A stretch of DNA of 12,360 nucleotides, taken from NCBI GenBank assembly GCA_016936695.1, contig JAFGXK010000314.1, positions 1 through 12,360 on the forward strand, written 5' to 3'. This stretch comes from Bacteroidales bacterium (GTDB lineage: Bacteria > Bacteroidota > Bacteroidia > Bacteroidales > VadinHA17). The translations under genes were made by a program, and so were the position numbers. Numbering within the stretch: the first letter of the stretch is position 1; the number at the start of each line of letters is the position of its first letter. The notes under the pieces were generated by a model. The model was not told where the DNA came from. It worked only from the letters and a program-made list of their open reading frames with translations, and ran no database searches. This document shows, piece after piece, positions 6,002-12,360 of this stretch.

Positions 6002-9000
6002 TTACACCTTTACTCCCATGAACAGGATATCATCCACCTGTTCATAATCACCTTTCCATTCAGTCAGGAATTTCGTCAGAGCCTCCTCCTGATCATTTAT
6101 TTCAAGGGGTGAAATTTCCTCAATTAACGCCTTGAGGCGTGCAATCTTCATTTTCTTGCCTTCGGGTCCTCCGAACTGGTCGGGCAAACCGTCGGTGAAC
6201 AGGTAAATTGAGTCTCCTTCATTCAAATAGTACTCCTGATCGTCAAAATATTTTTCAGCTACCATTTGTCCTCCGACCGAAGCCCTGTTGCCTTTGATGT
6301 AAAAGGATTCGCCTCCGATTACTATCAGCACCGGCCTCATTGCCGAGGCAAACCTCACATGCCTGTTGCTCATTGTGAATTCACAGACCACTATATCCAT
6401 CCCGTCGTTTGACACACCCAGATCAAGATTCTGGTTAAGGGTTGAAAATATCTGCTTGTCGAGCATCGAGAGGATCTCCGATGGTTTTGTTATGCGCTGC
6501 CTTGTCACAATATCCTGAAGAAGTGTGGAGCCTATCATCGACATAAATGCTCCGGGTACTCCATGTCCTGTTGAGTCGGCGCAGACCAGAATGAAATGGT
6601 CATCATCGAGCTGATCGAACCAGTAAAAATCACCGCTCACAATATCGCGCGGATAGAAAAGCACAAATGCATCCGTAAAGTGTTCCTTCAGCCGTTTCAG
6701 GTCGGGAAGAATGCTCGCCTGTATTCTCCTGGCATAGTTGATACTGTCGGTAATCTCGAGGTTCTGTACCTCCAGTTCAGCCTTTTGCTTCATTACAACC
6801 TGGGTTCTTGCTGCCAGTTCCGATTCAAGATATTCCTGGAGCTTCCGGTGAGCCTTTTCCCTCTCCCTGATTATAAGCGCCACTACTCCTGCTGATAACC
6901 CGATAAGCGATAAAATGAACCACCAGGTCCTCCATACAGGTTTCTTTATGTTGATTTCAAAGACAAGAGGATTTTCCTGCGTAATGCCATCCTCATTTAC
7001 TGAAACCAGGTTGAACCGGTACTTACCGTCGCTTAGATTGTAAACCGCTTCGCGGGTTGGTGACGGAGCCGTCCAGTCATCATCAAAATTCTCGAGATAT
7101 GTGCTGTAATAGACTTTTTCAGGTTCGCTGAAGTCTATGCCTGTGTAATTGACCCTTACTGTGTAACGCTTTCTGTAGGGCAGTGAATATGATTCCCGGT
7201 AAGGATATTCCACATCATTAATGGTAACCGAGTTTATATTGTTGCGAGGGGCTGAACCGGATTTGCGGTCCTTTTCCCTGTCGTAAATAATCACTCCCTG
7301 GGTGGTGCCGATAAAAATTTTGCCATCAGGCGATTCATAGATAGCTCCTTCGTTACATGTACCGCCGTTGGCAAAGCTGGTGCTTAAAACTTTTGTCCGG
7401 CCGCTTTCGGGGTTGTACCTCGAAATACCCTGCTGATGGCTTATCCAGATATCGTCGTTGCTGTCGGCAAGTATCGCATAGGCATAATTTGTCATGAGTC
7501 CGTTTGCAGTGGTGAGCGATTTGACTGAATCGTCGTAGAATTCAAACACGCCGTTGCCTTCGGTGGCTACCCATACGGCCCCCCTGCTGTCCATGTCGAG
7601 CGAAATGGCCTTATTCAACAAAGTGCCGTACATCACCTGGCCGGATTTGATTATCCCCGAATCGGGGTCGATCCGGTCGAGCCGCTCGCTGTTGGTCGCC
7701 ACGTAACCGCTGCCGTCCTCCAGCAACAGGATCTGATTTATATAATTATGCGCGAGACCTGTGTTCATAACATAGCTCTGCTTCAAAGCTGCTGTCTGAC
7801 GAGAGATTATATAAACGCCGTTGATGGTCGAAAGCCATATGTTGTCGCCGAAAATGCGGATGCTTGTTATATTGTCGGCACCGGTATCACCGGATCTGTA
7901 AAATTCCCTGAGTTCACCCTTCGGGCTAAGCAGGAAAAGACCCGTACCCTTTGTACCTATCCAGATGTTTCCTTCATTGTCGATGTAATAAGACCTTGCC
8001 TCAATGCGTCCGCCCTGTAATGGCAAAGGGGTGAATGAAACCGCTTTGCGGCCGGTAAGGCTGTAGGTATAGAAACCTGAAGGAGTGCCCAGGATATAAT
8101 CCTCTCCCATCCTGCCGGAAAAGATTATGCTTCGTGGCATGTTGCTGCCTCCGGGAACATGAAATTCGAATGAATCGGAATTCATTATCGAAAGACCGTT
8201 TCCATTGAAGCCAAGCCAGATATTCGTTTCAGAATCCTCATAAGCAGTCATCACATAATCGCCTTCAAGACCTGATGATTTATCCAGGAAACGGATGGAT
8301 GCAATTGAATCGGTATCTCCGGAAAACTGCACTTTTACGGCACCCTTACCGGCGGTTGCGATCCATATATTATCCCTTGAATCCTGCATTACTGATTTTA
8401 CAGGCAGGGCCAGGAGCGACTCTGAGCCCCGGAACCTTGAAAGAGATCCGGTATCACCCGATAGCTCAAAACGAAATATCCCGTTACCGTCGGTTCCCAC
8501 AATGAAGCTTCTTCCGTTTTTCATTGGAGTTATTGACATCACTCTCGAATAATCGAATCCTTCCACGGAGCCTTTGACGGCAAGTGCATTCCCTTCAATC
8601 CTGCAGACAAGCAAGTTCTCCTGCGTTCCGATCAAAAGCTCGCCGGAAGGAGCCAGAGCAGCGGAAAACATTGTCGGATCAGCCTCTGATTCTATACTTT
8701 GTCCTTCACGGGGATTGTCAGGATCAACCAGAAAAACCGGCATCCTTTGAGAAACAACATATATTTTACCGTCATTGCGCTCAAGTAGAGCACTTATCCC
8801 CGCACCTGAAGAGTTAGGAAGTATTGTCTGATGAAGCTCGTTCCCCGATGAGTAAAACAGAGTTCCGTCGTTGCAACCGAACCAGAGTTTTCCTCTGCTG
8901 TCCCTTATCGAAACCGTCGGATATCGTCCTGATGCGGAATCCTGAAAATTCACCCGGAAGAAGCTGAACCCGTCAAAACGGGCCAGGCCTTCGGTGGTTC

Positions 9001-9169
9001 CCACCCATAGATAACCATTGTTATCCTGAATAAGAGTGTAGATCACCTCGCTGGGCAAATCATTTTCTTTCCCGTAATTTCTGAACCTGTATGCCTGCCC
9101 GGATGCTAATTCCGCAAGCATAAGAAGGCATACCAGGACGCCAAACCTGATCCTCTGTGCAATTATCAT
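6002..9169 (-). CDS. Transmembrane sensor: periplasmic Reg_prop propeller and Y_Y_Y domain fused to a SpoIIE/PP2C phosphatase
   Basis: 1055 residues. Seen in order: signal peptide (about 1-25, core VLVCLLMLAELA); repeated two-component-regulator-propeller blades over about 40-630, e.g. DNNGYLWVGTTEGLARFDG (49-67), DSRDNIWIATAGKG, DNEGNIWIGTKGTGLF and DSRGAVWVATEGNGVFEF, at least ten by eye; a Y_Y_Y domain at about 645-742 with NYTGIDFSEPEKVYYSTYLE and FDDDW; one transmembrane helix at about 749-767; a charged coiled-coil linker (about 768-812) ending in NYARRIQASILPD; then a PP2C-type SpoIIE phosphatase. Metal-binding acids are present: SGDFYW (Asp847), ADSTGHGVPGAF (Asp865), FTDGLPDQF (Asp993), VDDILF (Asp1046/1047). 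Known: these phosphatases act on serine/threonine-phosphorylated proteins, often anti-sigma-factor antagonists. No histidine kinase, receiver or helix-turn-helix is present. Inference: an extracytoplasmic ligand or mechanical cue controls the cytoplasmic phosphatase; the target is not in this window. Last gene of a four-gene minus-strand operon, 10 bp after the gene before it. Confidence 0.92.
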   Translation of the reverse strand: MIIAQRIRFGVLVCLLMLAELASGQAYRFRNYGKENDLPSEVIYTLIQDNNGYLWVGTTEGLARFDGFSFFRVNFQDSASGRYPTVSIRDSRGKLWFGCNDGTLFYSSGNELHQTILPNSSGAGISALLERNDGKIYVVSQRMPVFLVDPDNPREGQSIESEADPTMFSAALAPSGELLIGTQENLLVCRIEGNALAVKGSVEGFDYSRVMSITPMKNGRSFIVGTDGNGIFRFELSGDTGSLSRFRGSESLLALPVKSVMQDSRDNIWIATAGKGAVKVQFSGDTDSIASIRFLDKSSGLEGDYVMTAYEDSETNIWLGFNGNGLSIMNSDSFEFHVPGGSNMPRSIIFSGRMGEDYILGTPSGFYTYSLTGRKAVSFTPLPLQGGRIEARSYYIDNEGNIWIGTKGTGLFLLSPKGELREFYRSGDTGADNITSIRIFGDNIWLSTINGVYIISRQTAALKQSYVMNTGLAHNYINQILLLEDGSGYVATNSERLDRIDPDSGIIKSGQVMYGTLLNKAISLDMDSRGAVWVATEGNGVFEFYDDSVKSLTTANGLMTNYAYAILADSNDDIWISHQQGISRYNPESGRTKVLSTSFANGGTCNEGAIYESPDGKIFIGTTQGVIIYDREKDRKSGSAPRNNINSVTINDVEYPYRESYSLPYRKRYTVRVNYTGIDFSEPEKVYYSTYLENFDDDWTAPSPTREAVYNLSDGKYRFNLVSVNEDGITQENPLVFEINIKKPVWRTWWFILSLIGLSAGVVALIIREREKAHRKLQEYLESELAARTQVVMKQKAELEVQNLEITDSINYARRIQASILPDLKRLKEHFTDAFVLFYPRDIVSGDFYWFDQLDDDHFILVCADSTGHGVPGAFMSMIGSTLLQDIVTRQRITKPSEILSMLDKQIFSTLNQNLDLGVSNDGMDIVVCEFTMSNRHVRFASAMRPVLIVIGGESFYIKGNRASVGGQMVAEKYFDDQEYYLNEGDSIYLFTDGLPDQFGGPEGKKMKIARLKALIEEISPLEINDQEEALTKFLTEWKGDYEQVDDILFMGVKV

Positions 9170-9179
9170 CTGAGACTAC

Positions 9180-10178
9180 CTATTTTGTTTTTTTCCTGAC
9201 CGTAATTACCGGCTTGTAAACCGGCACTCCACCGATAGGTGAGCTGAAGAACTGAAGGGCATCTCCCCTCTGGTTTTCCAGCGACACCACCACATTATTG
9301 TTCTTTACAACATAATCCTGTCTCTTGTGAAACTGAAAATCAAGTGATTTGCCAATCTCAGCAGTCTCAACGGGGATCACCGACACCTTCTCATTATCCT
9401 CTCCGGATATAGGCACAGGCAATCCCTGCTTGTATGTCGAAACCACAAGGATAACACCGTCATCGTCCCAGTCGAAATTCCTTTGCTTTATTGAAACGAT
9501 CCCTGTATCAACATACGGATAGATATGGGAGACGCTCTTGTTGTCGTTCCACATTCTGAAGGTGTACTCGTAGGTGAAGGCATTGGCGCCTTCAATTGGG
9601 ATCTCGCTGTTCTTGTCACTGCTCAGGAAGTACCTGTAAAGATTACCGTCATCACCTGTAATCCCCTCGCATACTATCTTGAAAATATAGCTTCTCCATT
9701 TTTCATTGTAATCCCCTTCGGTCGGATTAAAAGGGCCGAATTCATAATAGCGGTTGTCATAAGTCGGTTCGCTCCCGAAAACCCTTGAGGCCAGAAGGTT
9801 CCCCTGCTTGTAATTGTCTGAATTCTTCAGCCCTCTCGATTCAATGTTTTTATCGGGATCGACACCCTTGCCGCCATAAACCGAAAACATTGTCTTTGAA
9901 TCAAAAAGCCCCTGGATTTCATCATTCTGCCCTCCTGCGTCAGGGTCAAATACCTTTATATAAAACTGCCTGTTGAAATCCTTTGGTATTGTAAAAAAGA
10001 ACAATGAACTGAAGTCATCATCTCCCCACGAAGTTTCCCCAAACTTACCGAAAGTGACGAGAAAAGGGATGTTTTCATCCTTTCCCGGAACTGCCTGCCC
10101 GCTGACCGTCTCATGCGGCAGTGACGCGGCAAGCATCAATAAAACAAGCAACTTTATAACAACACTCCCTGATTTCAT
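9180..10178 (-). CDS. Secreted protein of unknown function in the PorP-PKD-phosphatase operon
   Basis: 332 residues; I do not recognise the family. Seen: a signal peptide (MKSGSVVIKLLVLLMLAASL, probable cleavage near SGQA, residues 26-29), no lipobox, no further membrane segment, and no T9SS-type C-terminal domain that I can recognise; it ends in a short basic tail (VRKKTK). The mature part is aromatic-rich and strand-like, with several acidic turns: SWGDDDFS (50-57), VFDPDAGGQNDE (76-87) and DWDDDG (236-241). These could bind calcium, but that is a guess. The composition suggests a beta-sandwich or jelly-roll surface or periplasmic protein, perhaps in two lobes (about 35-220 and 225-325). 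It has a single cysteine (Cys170). It sits 26 bp after the PD40/PKD gene and 10 bp before the sensor phosphatase, so it is probably cotranscribed and may be a ligand or partner of the propeller sensor (inference). Confidence 0.8.
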   Translation of the reverse strand: MKSGSVVIKLLVLLMLAASLPHETVSGQAVPGKDENIPFLVTFGKFGETSWGDDDFSSLFFFTIPKDFNRQFYIKVFDPDAGGQNDEIQGLFDSKTMFSVYGGKGVDPDKNIESRGLKNSDNYKQGNLLASRVFGSEPTYDNRYYEFGPFNPTEGDYNEKWRSYIFKIVCEGITGDDGNLYRYFLSSDKNSEIPIEGANAFTYEYTFRMWNDNKSVSHIYPYVDTGIVSIKQRNFDWDDDGVILVVSTYKQGLPVPISGEDNEKVSVIPVETAEIGKSLDFQFHKRQDYVVKNNNVVVSLENQRGDALQFFSSPIGGVPVYKPVITVRKKTK

Positions 10179-10204
10179 GAATTATATATCGTTTGTGAAA
10201 ATTT

Positions 10205-11635
10205 TCAAGGTTTCCTTCCTATTGTGATACTCTTTGTAACGCATGCTTCCCGTGTAATCCCCCCCTCTCCAGGTTTAGAAGATACGATCAGCTGAACATT
10301 GAATGTTCCGGTTCTGGTGAATGTCTTCTCCACATTCTTCCCGATACCGATAGTCTCATCCCCAAAGCTCCAGTAATATTGTGCGATATCCCATCCGGGA
10401 AGATTGGTGCTGTCGGCGCTGAATTGTACAACAGTTCCGGTATCTGCAAATTCAGGGCTTGAAATATAAGGCTGTTCCACCGCTTCTACCACAAGCATTT
10501 CTGATTTCTGGTTGAGCTTGACCTCTTTCGTCACCAGGTTGGTCACGTCGAGCTGAACAAGATAGCTGCCCGGACCTTCATAGCAATGTTCCACTATCCG
10601 TCCGACAGCCTTTTGCCCGTCGCCGAATTTCCATTCATACCTGAATGGCATGGTGTCGTACCTGACTGCATTCTCCTCAACGAACTCATAACAGTAGTTA
10701 TTGATCTCAAGGGTGTCGCAGTCAGCCTTCCTTATAATTGCAGAGGTGAATTCATATATATCGTCATTCCTTCTCCTGTTCGAAGCAAAATAGCCTTTCC
10801 TCAGGTCAGGCATTGCGACAAAGGAAAAATCATCCGAAGAAGAGTTGACAGGCGCCTGAAGCTGAATAGGGACTCCCCATTCACCTTCAAACGGATCGGA
10901 GCAGTAAACATCGAGGCCGCCCATTCCTCCCTGACGGTTTGATGAGAAATAAAGCCTGCCCGATGCGTGAATGCAGGGAAAATTGTCGGCAGCTGTCGAG
11001 TTGATTCCCTGCCCGGGGTTGACCGGAGCGGTCCATTCGCCGTTTACCCATTCGCAGAACCAGATATCCGAACCGCCCAGCCCGCCCGGCATGTCGGATG
11101 CAAAATAAAGGAACCTTCCGTCATTGCTTATAGAAGGCTGACCCATGTCAAAATCGGTTCCGTTATATTTGAACGGCTCTATCGAATTAATCCGCGTACC
11201 TGAAAGCTGTGCCTTGAATATCCCGCTGTGATTCCGGAACTTCCTGCTTCTTGATTGCGCTCCGGTTTCAATTTCGCTTGTGAAATATACTGTCTTCCCG
11301 TCAGGAGCAATACAAAGTGGTCCGGTATTGAACTGGGCGGTCCTGTCGCTTTCAACAGAAACGGGCTTTCTCCAGTCGGAAGTGTCTTTCTTTTCTGCAA
11401 TATAGATACTGTAGAGCCTCCTGTTGTCGAATGAAGTCCTGTCGGTAACACCGCTGAGGCGCCTGTCGGAACAGAAGAGAATCCCGTCGTCGGTTATCAC
11501 AGGCGAGATTTCACTGTAACCCGGCATATTGAATGAGAGACGCCTGATCTCGAAAGGAGATTCTTCCTGAGCAACGACGCTGTTCACTGTCAGGACAGCT
11601 GTCAAAAGCAATAATATATAGCGAACCTTCTTCAT
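10205..11635 (-). CDS. Periplasmic PD40 beta-propeller protein with two PKD domains
   Basis: 476 residues. Signal peptide at 1-23 (MKKVRYILLLLTAVLTVNSV, cleavage near VAQ). Residues about 30-300 form a WD40-like (PD40/TolB-type) propeller: PVITDDGILFCSDRR, APDGKTVYFTSE, SISNDGRFLYFASDMPGGLG, SGRLYFSSNRQGGMGGLDVY, MPDLRKGYFASNRRRNDDIY. Two PKD domains follow: about 305-385 (YEWKFGDGQKAVGR, then GSYLVQLDVTN) and about 388-472 (YYWSFGDETIGIGK, then GTFNVQLIVSS). The propeller closely resembles that of T9SS-associated OmpA-family proteins such as PorE, but no OmpA-like peptidoglycan-binding domain is present. The PD40 repeats, the gene before it (PorP/SprF family, 5-bp gap) and Bacteroidota origin suggest a periplasmic or surface partner of a T9SS or adhesin assembly; that is inference. 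ATG 11635-11633 is chosen as it begins the signal peptide directly after the upstream stop. Confidence 0.88.
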   Translation of the reverse strand: MKKVRYILLLLTAVLTVNSVVAQEESPFEIRRLSFNMPGYSEISPVITDDGILFCSDRRLSGVTDRTSFDNRRLYSIYIAEKKDTSDWRKPVSVESDRTAQFNTGPLCIAPDGKTVYFTSEIETGAQSRSRKFRNHSGIFKAQLSGTRINSIEPFKYNGTDFDMGQPSISNDGRFLYFASDMPGGLGGSDIWFCEWVNGEWTAPVNPGQGINSTAADNFPCIHASGRLYFSSNRQGGMGGLDVYCSDPFEGEWGVPIQLQAPVNSSSDDFSFVAMPDLRKGYFASNRRRNDDIYEFTSAIIRKADCDTLEINNYCYEFVEENAVRYDTMPFRYEWKFGDGQKAVGRIVEHCYEGPGSYLVQLDVTNLVTKEVKLNQKSEMLVVEAVEQPYISSPEFADTGTVVQFSADSTNLPGWDIAQYYWSFGDETIGIGKNVEKTFTRTGTFNVQLIVSSKPGEGGITREACVTKSITIGRKP

Positions 11636-11640
11636 TACGA

Positions 11641-12360
11641 TCAGAAATACCTTGGATTAGCGGCACTTACCTTGTACCTGAATTCATACCTCAGAACAAA
11701 CTCCGTTGAACCCTTTGAAAAAGAATTCATCCTTCCAAAGGGATAATCATAAGAAAATCCAAACATCAGCTGATGATTAAGCTGAACCTGCAGGATGGCC
11801 ACCGCAACCTCTTCAGAAACCCTCCATGAGCCTCCTGCCCAGATAAGGTCGGCAATAATGAAATTGCCGTTTATATCAAACTGCCTGAGCTTGTCGGTAT
11901 CCCCCAGAGAATAGTCAATAAGAACCGACGGCTTGAATTTCAGAATAGGAGCTATTTCTATCAGCCCGCCTGCCGCAATAAGGAATTCGTACTGCCCGAA
12001 ATCGTGATAGGGTGATGCGGTTCCATTGCTGTTTCGTCTGTAATTAAGAAACGACGGAACAGCCAGCCCGGCAAAAATCCTGTCGGAGAAATAGTAGACT
12101 CCTGCGCCGGCATTGGGCAGTACAAGCGATTTTTCATTCGATTGGAAGACCGGGTCGCCCGGATCGTTTAAAAGCAATCCTGTATAATCGGTATTGGAGA
12201 GGTCAACTCCTGCCTTAAGCCCCATTGAGATTTTGCCTTTTCTCAGCTTAATATGATATGCATAACTCCCGTAAAGGCTTGTTGATCTGGTCGCTCCGAA
12301 GTTCATGAACTGGGCTGTCATACCCAGGGCCACCCTGTCGTTCTTCATAGGAGAATGAAA
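11641..12360 (-). CDS. PorP/SprF-family type IX secretion outer-membrane protein, 5' end missing
   Basis: 240 codons are in the window; the frame stays open to the right edge. Recognised by the typical run of PorP/SprF signatures: RVALGMTAQFMN near the start, SLYGSYAYHIKL, GKISMGLKAGVDLS, PNAGAGVYYFSDRIFAGLAVP, FKPSVLIDYS, FGFSYDYPFGRM, STEFVLRYEF and the C-terminal NPRYF. The pattern of alternating strands fits an outer-membrane beta-barrel. An in-frame ATG at 12348-12346 exists, but it falls inside the conserved part (FHSPM before it reads on naturally) and would leave no signal peptide, so about 80-100 N-terminal residues are probably beyond the edge. Known: PorP of Porphyromonas and SprF of Flavobacterium are needed for T9SS function or for secretion of particular cargo such as the SprB adhesin. 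It is the first visible gene of the minus-strand operon. Whether it is a core T9SS PorP or a cargo-dedicated SprF-like copy cannot be told. Confidence 0.88.
   Translation of the reverse strand, partial: FHSPMKNDRVALGMTAQFMNFGATRSTSLYGSYAYHIKLRKGKISMGLKAGVDLSNTDYTGLLLNDPGDPVFQSNEKSLVLPNAGAGVYYFSDRIFAGLAVPSFLNYRRNSNGTASPYHDFGQYEFLIAAGGLIEIAPILKFKPSVLIDYSLGDTDKLRQFDINGNFIIADLIWAGGSWRVSEEVAVAILQVQLNHQLMFGFSYDYPFGRMNSFSKGSTEFVLRYEFRYKVSAANPRYF

Noticed and set aside
12346..12348. In-frame ATG as the start of the PorP/SprF gene
   Set aside because: The frame remains open upstream to the edge (reads FHSP before the Met), the site is inside the conserved family region, and a start here would leave an outer-membrane protein without a signal peptide.
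1..12360. CRISPR arrays, insertion sequences, tRNA genes, phage or anti-phage defence genes
   Set aside because: No spaced direct repeats, transposase or recombinase motifs, terminal inverted repeats or cloverleaf structures were seen. The gene content is housekeeping plus envelope signalling.

Overview
The window looks like a chromosomal segment from a member of the Bacteroidota (Bacteroidetes), probably a free-living Bacteroidales/Marinilabiliales-type lineage. Grounds for this: a PorP/SprF-family type IX secretion (T9SS) protein; a 'two-component regulator propeller' plus Y_Y_Y sensor; a small lipoprotein with a DGDGDLG motif; weak or absent Shine-Dalgarno sequences; and promoter-like boxes of the TAnnTTTG type. 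The assignment to a group below phylum is inference. I see no mobile element, CRISPR array, tRNA, rRNA or broken gene, and nothing that stands out as recent transfer.

Left part (1-2382, minus strand). The N-terminal 220 residues of an HlyD/MacA-like membrane-fusion (adaptor) protein run off the left edge. A 275-bp spacer with a candidate promoter follows, then glmM, a phosphohexomutase of the cell-wall amino-sugar pathway.

Middle part (2383-5996, plus strand). A divergent promoter region separates glmM from a ribosome-assembly cluster: an RluB/RsuA-type pseudouridine synthase, the 16S/30S GTPase Era and the double GTPase Der, spaced 9 and 26 bp apart. A small acidic lipoprotein follows Der and may be read from the same transcript.

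Right part (6002-12360, minus strand). Four tightly packed genes, read right to left, form an apparent operon with gaps of 5, 26 and 10 bp: a PorP/SprF-family outer-membrane protein (its 5' end lies past the right edge), a periplasmic PD40-propeller/PKD protein, an unrecognised secreted 332-residue protein, and a 1055-residue transmembrane sensor that joins a periplasmic Reg_prop propeller to a cytoplasmic SpoIIE/PP2C phosphatase. The operon ends only 5 bp from the stop codon of the convergent lipoprotein gene.

The most interesting element is this last operon. It pairs T9SS-type envelope components with a signalling phosphatase and no kinase. A reasonable hypothesis is an envelope sensing or secretion-control unit associated with a T9SS cargo gene further upstream, but nothing in the window proves that.
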